Shown here: piece by piece, positions 51,898 through 60,845 of the stretch | Position numbering within the stretch: position 1 is the first letter of the stretch | Layout: each line of letters begins with the position of its first letter | NCBI RefSeq assembly: GCF_037969765.1 | Contig: NZ_CP150207.1 | Location: 2,404,001-2,468,000 of the forward strand | Source: Paenibacillus sp. FSL W8-0186 | GTDB lineage: Bacteria > Bacillota > Bacilli > Paenibacillales > Paenibacillaceae | DNA: 64,000 bases | Direction: 5' to 3' | Translations under genes and position numbers: made by a program | The notes under the pieces: model-generated | The model's database searches: none | The model's input: the letters and a program-made list of their open reading frames with translations, nothing else | What the model was told of the DNA's origin: nothing

Positions 51898-53340
51898 ATG
51901 CCTTACCGGATAATGGTGGTTGATGATTCGGCATTCATGAGAAAGATCGTGTCGGACTTAATTGAGCAGGATCCGGATTTTAAAGTGATCGGCACTGCTC
52001 GGAATGGCCGAGAGGCCATTGAGCAAATCGGCCTGCTCTCGCCGGATTTGGTCACAATGGATGTGGAAATGCCGGAGCTCAACGGTCTGGATGCTTTAAA
52101 GATCATTATGGAGCGCCAGCCGCTTCCCGTGATCATGCTTTCGGGTATTAACGAGCAGGGGATGCGCGAGACGATCATGGCCCTTGAGCTTGGCGCCTTC
52201 GATTTCATTCGAAAACCCTCTGCTTCAACGAGTTCCCATGATATCAGTCAGGTGAAGCTTGAGCTCCATGAACAGATCCGTACAGCCATGCTGATGAAGG
52301 AACGTAAAGCTGCACGGGAGTCGGGATTGCATACGCAAGCTGAGCTAAATTCTCTCCGGCCAGCATCAGCCGCTAAGACAACACATAGCGCAGATACCGA
52401 GGCTGGACGAGCGTTAAGCAAACCTAAACCTGAACGTATGACAGTCATCCGTGGGATGGAGCATCTCGCTTCGGCTACCGCCAAAGAGCAAATTCCCAAA
52501 TCGGGTGCCGCTAAGCTGGAGCGGGATGTCTTGAACGGAGCGAGGAGCGATCAAGACCGATCCCGGAAGACCAGCGCCGAGACGGCAAACAAGCGAGGCA
52601 AGGCAAACGGAACTGATCCAGAAATTATATCAAGAAGAAGTCCTGCAGCTCAGGATCAAGGCACGAAAAAGCTTGTCGCTCAGAAGGACAAAGCACCAAT
52701 GCAGGTGAAGGGGCCACAAGAAGAAGCTGTCGCTAAGTCCTCAGCCCAAAAGGATACCAAGACCGGGTTTACGGATATTGTAGCTATCGGCACTTCAACC
52801 GGCGGACCGAAGGCTTTAAAGGCTGTGCTGGAAAAAATACCCCGGAACTTTCCGGCGCCAATTGTGATCGTGCAGCATATGCCGCCGAACTTCACCAAAT
52901 CTCTTGCACAGCGTTTGGACAGTTTAAGCCAGCTTCGCGTCGTTGAGGCCGAGGAGGGAATGAAGCTGCTGCCCGGTACCGCATATATTGCTCCTGGCGG
53001 GTTTCATATGAATGTCGTTTATGGATCAGACGGATATAAGATTACCCTGAACAGCCAACAGCAGCGAAATGGCCACCGGCCATCCGTTGAGGTGTTGTAC
53101 GAATCATTGCTTCCGCTCAGCTCCTTGAAAAGGCACATCGTGCTGCTGACAGGAATGGGCAGTGACGGGGCTAGAGCGATGAAGAGACTATACGAGGCTG
53201 GGGTAACCTCGACGATCGCTGAAAGCGAGGAGACATGCGTCGTTTACGGCATGCCGCGCTCTGCGATTGAACTTCATTGTGTAAGCCATGTTTTACCGTT
53301 ACAAGAAATAGGTCCTAAGCTCGTACAAGTAGTGAAATAA
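51898..53340 (+). CDS. cheB: Chemotaxis methylesterase CheB
   Basis: 480 residues, longer than usual. Receiver domain (1-120) with phospho-acceptor Asp55 in LVTMDVEMPELNG; catalytic methylesterase domain from about 290 with GTSTGG (Ser near 300), VQHMPPNF and GMGSDGARAM. The linker between them, about 125-290, is long, charged and Lys/Ala-rich, unlike the short linker of most CheB proteins. Deamidates and demethylates chemoreceptors. Ribosome binding site AGGGGTGGG. Confidence 0.95.
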   Translation: MPYRIMVVDDSAFMRKIVSDLIEQDPDFKVIGTARNGREAIEQIGLLSPDLVTMDVEMPELNGLDALKIIMERQPLPVIMLSGINEQGMRETIMALELGAFDFIRKPSASTSSHDISQVKLELHEQIRTAMLMKERKAARESGLHTQAELNSLRPASAAKTTHSADTEAGRALSKPKPERMTVIRGMEHLASATAKEQIPKSGAAKLERDVLNGARSDQDRSRKTSAETANKRGKANGTDPEIISRRSPAAQDQGTKKLVAQKDKAPMQVKGPQEEAVAKSSAQKDTKTGFTDIVAIGTSTGGPKALKAVLEKIPRNFPAPIVIVQHMPPNFTKSLAQRLDSLSQLRVVEAEEGMKLLPGTAYIAPGGFHMNVVYGSDGYKITLNSQQQRNGHRPSVEVLYESLLPLSSLKRHIVLLTGMGSDGARAMKRLYEAGVTSTIAESEETCVVYGMPRSAIELHCVSHVLPLQEIGPKLVQVVK

Positions 53341-53367
53341 GGAATCTCTTAGAGGAGGTGCCTCACC

Positions 53368-55446
53368 ATGGACATGAATCAGTATTTATCCATGTTTATC
53401 GATGAGTCCAACGATCATTTGCAATCATTAAACGAAAATATGCTAGAACTGGAAAAAGCGCCGGATGATATCGGCATCGTACAAATTATCTTCCGCTCCG
53501 CGCATACCCTAAAAGGAATGGCTGCTACGATGGGGTTTGAGGACTTATCCTCGCTTACACATCAAATGGAGAACGTGCTTGATCTGGTACGTAATGAAAA
53601 ATTGAAAATGCAGGATTATATTTTTGACACTCTATTTAAGAGTCTCGATGCCCTGCAAATGATGGTTCAGGATATTATGAATGGCGGCGATGGCAAAGCT
53701 GATGTTCAATCTATTGTTACTTCACTTCAAGCGATCGTACGCGGTGAGGTTCCTGGGGGAGCGGACAGTGCGGCTTCCTCGCAGGCAGCTCCTGCTGCTG
53801 AGACGGCTAGCACTGGCATTCAACTGGACGAGTTCCAGTATTCCGTCCTGGAGCAATCGATCACTGAAGGCCACAAGGTGCTGTACATTGAGGTTGCAAT
53901 CCGCGAAGACTGCCAATTAAAAGCCGCCCGTGCTTATTTAGTTTTCGACCTACTCGAGCGCTATGGCGAAGTCGTTAAATCCCATCCTTCGGTACAAGAG
54001 ATTGAGCAGGAGAAGTTTGAACGCAGCTTTTCGCTGTATTACATAACGCAGAAAGATGCAGCTGAGCTGCAGAGCATGATCGTCAATCTTTCAGAAATTG
54101 AATCGGCACAAGTAATGCCGCTAGATCATGAAACACTGAACCAGCTTTCCTCAGGGGTTCAGGAAGCAGCAGCGGCTGGAACTGCAGAAGCACCGGCTGC
54201 CGCAGCGGCGCCGACCGATGCGAAGCCGGAGGCCCCGCAAACGGCTGCCAAGGCGGAAGCAAAAACAGGTGCCCGAGCAAACGGCGGAGCAGCTCCTTCC
54301 CGTACAATCCGCGTTGATATCGAGCGTTTGGATGTGCTCATGAACTTGCTCAGCGAGTTGCTGATCGACCGCTCCAGGCTGGAGCAGCTGGCTTATGAAA
54401 TCAAACGTTCCGATTTGACCGAAACGGTGGAGCATATGAGCCGCGTGGGCAGCGATCTCCAGAATATTGTCCTTAAGCTGCGCATGGTTCCGATCGATAC
54501 GGTATTCAGCCGTTTTCCGCGAATGGTTCGAGATGTGGCCAAATCGCTGGATAAGAAAATCGACCTGGTGATTGTTGGGGCCGAAACTGAGCTGGATCGC
54601 ACAGTCATCGACGAAATCGGGGATCCTCTCGTACACTTGCTGAGAAACGCAGTGGATCATGGTATTGAGCCGACCGCACAGCGGATCGCGGCAGGCAAAC
54701 CGGAGACGGGAACCGTTCAGCTTCGCGCATTCCATAGCGGTAACCATGTGTTTATCGAAATCGAGGATGACGGCGGCGGCATTGACCGTGATAAAATTTT
54801 GAACAAAGCGCTGAAGAATGGAATCGTTACACAGAGTGAGGCTGCAACGATGTCGGACGAGCAGGTGTACATGCTGCTGTTCGCAGCAGGCTTCAGTACG
54901 GCTGACGTCATTTCGGACATTTCCGGACGCGGCGTGGGTCTTGATGTCGTACGGTCCAAGATTGAATCGTTAAGCGGCGACGTGTCCGTGACCTCGACCC
55001 TGGGCAAAGGAACGAAGTTCTCGGTTCAGCTACCGCTTACGCTATCTATTATTTCCGCGATGCTGATCAAGGTTGGGTCTGAGAAGTACGCGATACCCCT
55101 TTCATCGATTGTGGAAACGGGCATCATTCAACGCAACCAGATTCGCAGCGTTCATGGCTATACGATGGTGCCATACCGGGACGCTCATATTCCTCTAATG
55201 TCTTTGGCCAATCTGTTCGAGGTTGCCGATTTCGATGAAAATGTGGAAGAGGAAACAGAAATCGTCGTCATCCGTAAGGGCGAACGCTTGGCGGCATTGA
55301 CCATTGAGGATTTCATTGGCCAAAGCGAAATCGTCATTAAGAATTTGGGCAAATATTTGCCTCCGGTACAGGGTGTTGCCGGGGCGACGATTCTAGGTGA
55401 TGGACAAGTAGCTCTGATTGTAGACCCTAACGCATTCATTAAGTAA
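53368..55446 (+). CDS. cheA: Chemotaxis histidine kinase CheA
   Basis: 692 residues. P1 has the phosphorylated His46 in FRSAHTLKGMAATMG; P2 CheY/CheB-binding domain about 155-250; Ala/Pro linker; P3 dimerisation; P4 ATPase with LLRNAVDHGIEP, IEIEDDGGGIDRDKI and GRGVGLDVV; P5 CheW-like domain to the end. Receives signals from chemoreceptors via CheW. AGAGGAGGTG precedes the ATG. Confidence 0.97.
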   Translation: MDMNQYLSMFIDESNDHLQSLNENMLELEKAPDDIGIVQIIFRSAHTLKGMAATMGFEDLSSLTHQMENVLDLVRNEKLKMQDYIFDTLFKSLDALQMMVQDIMNGGDGKADVQSIVTSLQAIVRGEVPGGADSAASSQAAPAAETASTGIQLDEFQYSVLEQSITEGHKVLYIEVAIREDCQLKAARAYLVFDLLERYGEVVKSHPSVQEIEQEKFERSFSLYYITQKDAAELQSMIVNLSEIESAQVMPLDHETLNQLSSGVQEAAAAGTAEAPAAAAAPTDAKPEAPQTAAKAEAKTGARANGGAAPSRTIRVDIERLDVLMNLLSELLIDRSRLEQLAYEIKRSDLTETVEHMSRVGSDLQNIVLKLRMVPIDTVFSRFPRMVRDVAKSLDKKIDLVIVGAETELDRTVIDEIGDPLVHLLRNAVDHGIEPTAQRIAAGKPETGTVQLRAFHSGNHVFIEIEDDGGGIDRDKILNKALKNGIVTQSEAATMSDEQVYMLLFAAGFSTADVISDISGRGVGLDVVRSKIESLSGDVSVTSTLGKGTKFSVQLPLTLSIISAMLIKVGSEKYAIPLSSIVETGIIQRNQIRSVHGYTMVPYRDAHIPLMSLANLFEVADFDENVEEETEIVVIRKGERLAALTIEDFIGQSEIVIKNLGKYLPPVQGVAGATILGDGQVALIVDPNAFIK

Positions 55447-55508
55447 AGGCTATACGCAAGGGAGGCAGGGCGGACGAGTCTTGCCATAACCATAAAGGAG
55501 GATTTTCC

Positions 55509-55970
55509 ATGGGAGAGGAATTGAAAGTCATCGTATTTAAACTGGGTGAAGAAGAATACGGCATTGAGGTAGACAAAGTTCAGACGATCGAGCGCATGAT
55601 GCCAATAACCCGTGTTCCGAAAACGTACTCGTTCGTAAAGGGAGTCATCAACTTACGCGGCGTCGTCATTCCTGTCATTGATTTGCGCGGGCGCTTCGGC
55701 CTTCCGGAAACGGAGTACACGGATCAGACCCGAATTATTATTGTCGCGGTAAATGAGATGGAAGTTGGCTTTATCGTTGATTCGGCGAACGATGTCATGG
55801 ATCTGAACAGCGATGTGATCGATTCCCCGCCGGATGTGGTCGGAGGAATTAAAGCAAAGTATTTGCATGGCGTTGCCCGCATTTCCGAGGAGCGCCTCCT
55901 GGTCATGCTGAACTTGTCTGAAGTGCTGAACCGCTCTGAAATCATTCAATTGGAAAGTTTAGAGGATTAA
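55509..55970 (+). CDS. cheW: Chemotaxis coupling protein CheW
   Basis: 153 residues, single CheW domain: EEYGIEVDKVQTIERMMPITRVPKTYSFVKGVINLRGVVIPVIDLRGRFGLP. Links receptors to CheA. AAAGGAGGATTTTCC precedes the ATG. Tandem with cheC. Confidence 0.97.
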   Translation: MGEELKVIVFKLGEEEYGIEVDKVQTIERMMPITRVPKTYSFVKGVINLRGVVIPVIDLRGRFGLPETEYTDQTRIIIVAVNEMEVGFIVDSANDVMDLNSDVIDSPPDVVGGIKAKYLHGVARISEERLLVMLNLSEVLNRSEIIQLESLED

Positions 55971-55974
55971 ACTA

Positions 55975-56601
55975 GTGGATCTGTTCAAAGGTTTTGCAGA
56001 TTTTAAAATGGATGTGTTAAAGGAAGTCGGCAATATCGGCGCTGGGAATGCCGCCACCGCCTTATCCAGACTGCTTAACAAACCAATTGACATGGCCGTG
56101 CCCAAAGTTCAAATGCTGCCTTTTGAGGCGGTGGCTGAGAAGGTTGGAGGAGCGGAGTGCATTGTGCTAGCCATCTTTTTGCGAGTGGAAGGCGATGCTC
56201 CCGGAAATCTGTTTTTTATCCTCAGTCCAGAAGGGGCGAAGAAGCTGCTTCATCGTCTTGCGGGAATTCATGTGGAGAGCGAGGAGGAGTTTTCCGAGAT
56301 GGAATGGTCTGCTCTTTCGGAAATTGGTAATATTTTGGCCGGCTCCTATCTGTCTTCGCTCGCCGATTTCACCTCGCTGGCCATGACGCCCACCGTTCCC
56401 GCGCTGGCGATGGATATGGCAGGAGCAATATTGAGTTACGGGCTGCTGCAGTTCGGCGAAATGGGTGATTCCGCATTGCTAATTGATACGACATTCATCG
56501 AGGATCAGCAAGAAGTGGAGGGACAATTTTTCCTTATCCCGGATCCTGAATCCTTCGATAAAATATTTACCGCCTTAGGAGTACCGATGAATGATGATTG
56601 A
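55975..56601 (+). CDS. cheC: CheY-P phosphatase CheC
   Basis: 208 residues, GTG start. Two CheC active-site helices are intact: LKEVGNIGAGNAATALSRLLNKP and WSALSEIGNILAGSYLSSLADFTS. Works with CheD, which lies next door and overlaps it by 11 bp. It shares the fold and both motifs with FliY. Confidence 0.96.
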   Translation: MDLFKGFADFKMDVLKEVGNIGAGNAATALSRLLNKPIDMAVPKVQMLPFEAVAEKVGGAECIVLAIFLRVEGDAPGNLFFILSPEGAKKLLHRLAGIHVESEEEFSEMEWSALSEIGNILAGSYLSSLADFTSLAMTPTVPALAMDMAGAILSYGLLQFGEMGDSALLIDTTFIEDQQEVEGQFFLIPDPESFDKIFTALGVPMNDD

Positions 56602-57091
56602 GGAACAGCGAATCGTGAAGGTCGGCATGGCGGATCTCAATATTATCCAGCAAACAGGGCTTATTCGGACAACTGGGCTTGGCTCTTGTGTAGGACTTAC
56701 TTTGTATGATCCGGTAGCCAAAATGGCTGGCCTTGCCCATGTCATGCTTCCGACATCCACCATCGCCCGCGAGGGCCAGCTCAATATTGCCAAGTATGCG
56801 GATACTGCCGTACCGGCATTATTACAACAATTGCTTTCGAGCGGAGCAGACAAAAAACGGATTGTGGCCAAAATGGCGGGCGGATCGCAAATGTTTACCT
56901 TTGCGGGAACGGGAGATTCGTTGCGGATTGGCCCGAGAAATGTAGAATCATGCAAAGAGAAGCTGTCGGAGCTGGGCATCCCGTTGTTAGCTGAGGACAC
57001 GGGGGGCAATTACGGAAGAACGATCGAACTCGATTGCGAAACGGGTATATTATTTATACGCAGTGTACAAAAGGGTATAAAGGAATTGTAG
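56591..57091 (+). CDS. cheD: Chemoreceptor glutamine deamidase CheD
   Basis: 166 residues. The catalytic Cys is in TGLGSCVGLTLYDP and the His in GLAHVMLPTS; the C-terminus has LGIPLLAEDTGGNYGRTIELD. Deamidates receptors and activates CheC. ATG within the cheC end, overlapping by 11 bp. Confidence 0.96.
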   Translation: MMIEEQRIVKVGMADLNIIQQTGLIRTTGLGSCVGLTLYDPVAKMAGLAHVMLPTSTIAREGQLNIAKYADTAVPALLQQLLSSGADKKRIVAKMAGGSQMFTFAGTGDSLRIGPRNVESCKEKLSELGIPLLAEDTGGNYGRTIELDCETGILFIRSVQKGIKEL

Positions 57092-57093
57092 CC

Positions 57094-57516
57094 ATGGCAG
57101 GAAAACTAAAATATTACATGTTGTTTGGACTCTTTGGATTTCTGATTACATTTGCAGTCGCATCTAGCAGCAATTTGTTTTCGACAAGCCTCATTCGGGG
57201 ACTCATCGCATTCGTAGTTTGGTTTGGGCTATCGTATGCGGCCAATTGGATGATCGGTTTCATGAAAGAGATGTCTCCTGTCTCAACGAACGAGGATCTT
57301 ATTACGCCTCATGATGACGAGGGTAAGGGCGGACAGCTTGACTTGACGACACCGGATGAAACGGATGAATTGAACGAATTGCTAAAGCAGCCACCGGGAA
57401 GTCAGACAGGAAATAACGATTTTACACCGTTAAACCCGCCAAGACTGGTTAAGACACCTGATGACAAAGATCCTGAAGAGCTGGCTAAAGTTGTTCGTCA
57501 CCTGACAGAAAACTAA
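57094..57516 (+). CDS. Uncharacterised small membrane protein between cheD and sigD
   Basis: 140 residues from ATG 57094 (after AAGGAATTGTAGCC); an upstream frame from 57034 overlaps cheD. Two membrane segments near 9-25 and 31-55, then a charged, Asp/Pro-rich cytoplasmic-looking tail (about 60-140). I recognise no family. In B. subtilis sigD follows cheD directly, so this gene is extra; its place suggests it belongs to the chemotaxis/motility unit. Confidence 0.75.
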   Translation: MAGKLKYYMLFGLFGFLITFAVASSSNLFSTSLIRGLIAFVVWFGLSYAANWMIGFMKEMSPVSTNEDLITPHDDEGKGGQLDLTTPDETDELNELLKQPPGSQTGNNDFTPLNPPRLVKTPDDKDPEELAKVVRHLTEN

Positions 57517-57531
57517 GGAGGGTGAAGGCAA

Positions 57532-58320
57532 TTGGACGAGCGGAAGACATCCACTTTGAACTACGCCGATGTGTGGGAGCGATGGAAAGAACACGGAGAT
57601 ATTGAGGCCAAAAAGGAGCTTATCGAGAAGCATTTGCACATTGTCGATTATGTTTCGGGACGTCTGGCTGTTGGCCTTCCCAAAAATGTCTCTAAAGACG
57701 ACTTATCCAGTAACGGCGTAATGGGTTTGATAGACGCTGTGGAAAAATTCGATTATAAAAGAGGTTTGCAATTTGAGACCTATGCTTCATGGAGGGTTAG
57801 AGGGGCAATTTTGGACGGTCTAAGGCAAGGGGATTGGGTGCCTCGATCCGTTCGGGAGAAAGCCAAGAAAATTGAAGAGGGATACCAGCACCTGGAGCAG
57901 CAGTATCTTCGTTCCGTGACAGATTTAGAGATGAGTGAATATTTGAATGTCAGTGAAAGGGAATTTCAAAATATGCTGCAGGAAGTTGCCGTAATGACAC
58001 TATGTTCATTGGAAGACCCGATTCGAGAGGAAGAATCAGAGACGCGGCTCACCTTGTTAATTGACGAGAAAGCCAAGAACCCTGATTATAAAGTAAGGGA
58101 ATTTTTCCTGAAGGATTCTTTAGCTAAAGGAATCGAAAAGCTGACGGAGAAGGAACGTACCGTTGTTTCCCTACTATATTATGAAGATTTATCCTTGAGT
58201 GAAATTGCGGAGGTGATGTCGCTTTCCCCGTCACGTATTTCTCAACTCCATTCCAAGGCGATCCTTCGGCTCCGCGGAAGCTTGGAGAAGCAGAAAGACT
58301 TGTTGATGCTGGAAGATTGA
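57532..58320 (+). CDS. sigD: Flagellar sigma factor SigD (FliA)
   Basis: 262-residue sigma-28 that transcribes flagellin, motor and autolysin genes. Region 2 (NGVMGLIDAVEKFDYKRGLQFETYASWRVRGAILDGLR) and region 4 (LTEKERTVVSLLYYEDLSLSEIAEVMSLSPSRISQLHSKAILRLRG) are complete. TTG start after AAGGAGGGTGAAGGCAA. It is near the 3' end of the operon, as in B. subtilis. Confidence 0.97.
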   Translation: MDERKTSTLNYADVWERWKEHGDIEAKKELIEKHLHIVDYVSGRLAVGLPKNVSKDDLSSNGVMGLIDAVEKFDYKRGLQFETYASWRVRGAILDGLRQGDWVPRSVREKAKKIEEGYQHLEQQYLRSVTDLEMSEYLNVSEREFQNMLQEVAVMTLCSLEDPIREEESETRLTLLIDEKAKNPDYKVREFFLKDSLAKGIEKLTEKERTVVSLLYYEDLSLSEIAEVMSLSPSRISQLHSKAILRLRGSLEKQKDLLMLED

Positions 58321-58367
58321 AGCACAATTGGCTTATTAGAATTAATGAATGGAAGGAGGAACGACTT

Positions 58368-59780
58368 ATGGATTACATGAATGATCTTGGCCAAATATTG
58401 AGCGTGACAACGAATGACGACAAAACAGTTGCATACCTGCAGTTTTTGAAGAAAGATGAAGAGTTTACCTGCACGCCGGAGGTTTTGCAGCATTTTCTGC
58501 GCGGCGAAGGCATCAAATTCGGCATACAAGAAGATATTGTTGCCCGATTTGCCATGAATGCGAAGGAATACTTTTTTAGCAAGACACCGATTGCCATTGG
58601 AATCGAACCAGTACAAGGAAAGGACGGCTCGATCCGTTATGCCGTGCCGATGGATGGTGAGGATCAGCACCATCGACCGGCGGAAAGCGATGACGGTACC
58701 GTGGATTTCAAGGATGTAACTCGACTGAACAACGTTCGGAAGGGACAACTCATCGCTGAACTGGTTCCGCCTGTACCCGGTCATCCCGGAACGGCGGTCA
58801 CCGGAGAGTCGATTCCCTGCAAAGAAGGGAAGGCAGCACGTTTTAAGGTGGGCAAGAACGTTGTTCTTAATCCGGAACAAACGGCGATGTATGCGGCTAT
58901 CGACGGCTTGGTCACCCAGACCGAAAAAGGCAAGCTGAATGTATTTCCGGTTTACGAGGTCAATGGAGATGTAGATTACAGCATCGGGAATATCGATTTC
59001 GTAGGCACCGTTGTCATACGCGGCAACGTTCTGACCGGATTTCGGGTATGCGCCTCCGGTGATATTCGCGTCGTCGGCGGAGTAGAGGGCGCAGAATTGA
59101 TCGCAGAAGGATCTATTGAAATTACGGGCGGCATTATTGGTTATAACAAAGGGCTCGTTAAAGCAGGGCAGCAAGTAAAAAGCGCCTTTATCCAGGACGG
59201 CAATGTGACGGCTGGCGAGGACATCGTTGTAACCCAGAGTATTATGCACTCTAATGTTCGTGCCGGCAGAGATGTGATCTGCAGCGGCACCAAAGGTCTA
59301 ATCGTTGGAGGCAACATACAAGCCGGAGAACGGGTTATGGCGAGAGTTATCGGCAATCCGATGTCTACGGCCACATCGATCGAGGTGGGCGTTCTTCCGG
59401 AGCTGCGTAATGAGCTGCTGGAATTGCGCCAACAGCTGAAGGATCAAATGGCGAATGTCGACAAGACTGAGAAAGCGCTTACCCTCCTCGACCAATTAGC
59501 TTCTATGGGCAAGCTCACGCCGGATAAGGTGGCGATGAGATCCAAGCTTAACTTGACTAAGAAATCGAGCATGCAGGAACTGGAGGAGATCAGGGAGCGC
59601 ATGCTGCATATCGAGAAGGCATTGGAGGAAACAGGTAACGCGCGTGTGGATGTTCTGAAGATGATCTATGGCGGCTCCAAAATTGTCATAGGCAGATACA
59701 CCAAATATATTAAAGAACCGATATCCAGAATGTCCTTCTATTATACTGAGGGAGACATCGCTATGTCGGCTTACGTCTAA
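58368..59780 (+). CDS. FapA-family (DUF342) protein
   Basis: 470 residues from ATG 58368 (after GGAAGGAGGA). A central right-handed beta-helix-like region with repeated short strands (DYSIGNIDFVGTVVIRGNVLTG, ASGDIRVVGGVEGAELIAEGSIEITGGIIG, DGNVTAGEDIVVTQSIMHS) is the DUF342/FapA mark. A C-terminal coiled coil (about 370-445) follows. The role is unknown, though relatives often sit beside flagellar or polar genes. Confidence 0.85.
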   Translation: MDYMNDLGQILSVTTNDDKTVAYLQFLKKDEEFTCTPEVLQHFLRGEGIKFGIQEDIVARFAMNAKEYFFSKTPIAIGIEPVQGKDGSIRYAVPMDGEDQHHRPAESDDGTVDFKDVTRLNNVRKGQLIAELVPPVPGHPGTAVTGESIPCKEGKAARFKVGKNVVLNPEQTAMYAAIDGLVTQTEKGKLNVFPVYEVNGDVDYSIGNIDFVGTVVIRGNVLTGFRVCASGDIRVVGGVEGAELIAEGSIEITGGIIGYNKGLVKAGQQVKSAFIQDGNVTAGEDIVVTQSIMHSNVRAGRDVICSGTKGLIVGGNIQAGERVMARVIGNPMSTATSIEVGVLPELRNELLELRQQLKDQMANVDKTEKALTLLDQLASMGKLTPDKVAMRSKLNLTKKSSMQELEEIRERMLHIEKALEETGNARVDVLKMIYGGSKIVIGRYTKYIKEPISRMSFYYTEGDIAMSAYV

Positions 59781-59818
59781 TCCACGCAATTGTCCTATAA
59801 CGGTGCGAGGTGATTGTC

Positions 59819-60139
59819 ATGAATATGAAATCCGTGGAAATGCAAATCGCTCTTCCCCGTACTAACGAAGCAGGGCGCATCCAGCAGGATCAGCAGCAAA
59901 GACCGCTTATCGACCAGACTATACTTGCCGGGCAGAACATGAAGACGAGCGAGCTTGAGCGCGGGAAGAGCCAGGCTATGGAGCAAAGCGCGCGTAACAA
60001 GACGGTAAAGCGGGAAGAAGATGCCGCTTCAGGCCAGGACAAGGAACAACGGGATGCCGAAGAGCAGCAGGAGGAGCGGGACAAGGAAAAGGCCGCAAAG
60101 CATCCTTTTAAAGGCCGGCACATCGATCTGTCGCTCTAA
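59819..60139 (+). CDS. Uncharacterised charged protein
   Basis: 106 residues from ATG 59819, preceded by GCGAGGTGATTGTC. No membrane segment; the C-terminal half is almost entirely Lys, Glu, Gln, Arg and Asp (KREEDAASGQDKEQRDAEEQQEERDK), probably a helix or disordered. It sits between the FapA-like and the next gene in the same unit. No family recognised. Confidence 0.6.
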   Translation: MNMKSVEMQIALPRTNEAGRIQQDQQQRPLIDQTILAGQNMKTSELERGKSQAMEQSARNKTVKREEDAASGQDKEQRDAEEQQEERDKEKAAKHPFKGRHIDLSL

Positions 60140-60194
60140 ACTGTTAGACGTAGACGCCTAGATCATTACACACAGTAAAAAGGTGAGGATAACA

Positions 60195-60845
60195 TTGTCA
60201 TTTGGAGAACCATGGTTTTATATTGTGATACTTGGGGCTGCTTCTATATTATATGCATTCATTCTACCCGGGCGGAAACCGGCCGGAGCGAGTGAAGCCG
60301 CCAGTGATGTGGAAGCCACCCTTGAACAGTATATGGCGGAGATTGAGAAAGAAAATGAGGAACTGATCGATTTGGTCGCAGGGATGAAGCAAGAGCTAAA
60401 CTCCAAGCAAATGTCGCAGCAGGAATCGATTGCAGAGCTGCGCCAGCGTCTTCTTGAGGCGGAGCAATTGAATCGGCAGCTGGAATCCCGAATGGGAGCT
60501 TTGGAAAATTCAGCGTCATTAACCGGATTACCGGCATCTGGGCCGTTAGCAACTCCCTCGATTAGCGACTCATCTACTCAACTGACAGTGGCTCATTTAG
60601 ACAATGCAAGCCTTTCTACAGCCGAACCTGAAGCGGCTGACAGCATGGGAGCGCCGGTCCCTGAAGCTGCAGGCGAGCCAGAAGCAGAGATGCCGGGAGC
60701 GGAAAATTCTCTGCGAAGCAGATATCCGGAGCTGTTTGACTTGTACGAAAAAGGAAAATCCATCGATATGATCGCTAAATCTATCGGTATCCAGCGCGGT
60801 GAGGTCCAGCTTATTTTGCAATTGGCTAACAGGGAGGACGCTTAA
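60195..60845 (+). CDS. Membrane-anchored coiled-coil protein, SwrB/DUF6115-like
   Basis: 216 residues. TTG start at 60195 after AAAAAGGTGAGG (the frame from GTG 60183 overlaps that site). One N-terminal membrane segment (about 6-26), coiled coil (about 35-105), an acidic Ala/Pro linker, and a C-terminal HTH-like motif FDLYEKGKSIDMIAKSIGIQRGEVQLILQLA. This layout is like SwrB of B. subtilis, which follows sigD there; homology is inferred from position and C-terminal pattern. Confidence 0.65.
   Translation: MSFGEPWFYIVILGAASILYAFILPGRKPAGASEAASDVEATLEQYMAEIEKENEELIDLVAGMKQELNSKQMSQQESIAELRQRLLEAEQLNRQLESRMGALENSASLTGLPASGPLATPSISDSSTQLTVAHLDNASLSTAEPEAADSMGAPVPEAAGEPEAEMPGAENSLRSRYPELFDLYEKGKSIDMIAKSIGIQRGEVQLILQLANREDA

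Noticed and set aside
58242..59249. 335-codon reverse-strand ORF opposite the FapA-like gene
   Set aside because: Shadow ORF in antisense; amino-acid composition is not protein-like and there is no ribosome binding site.
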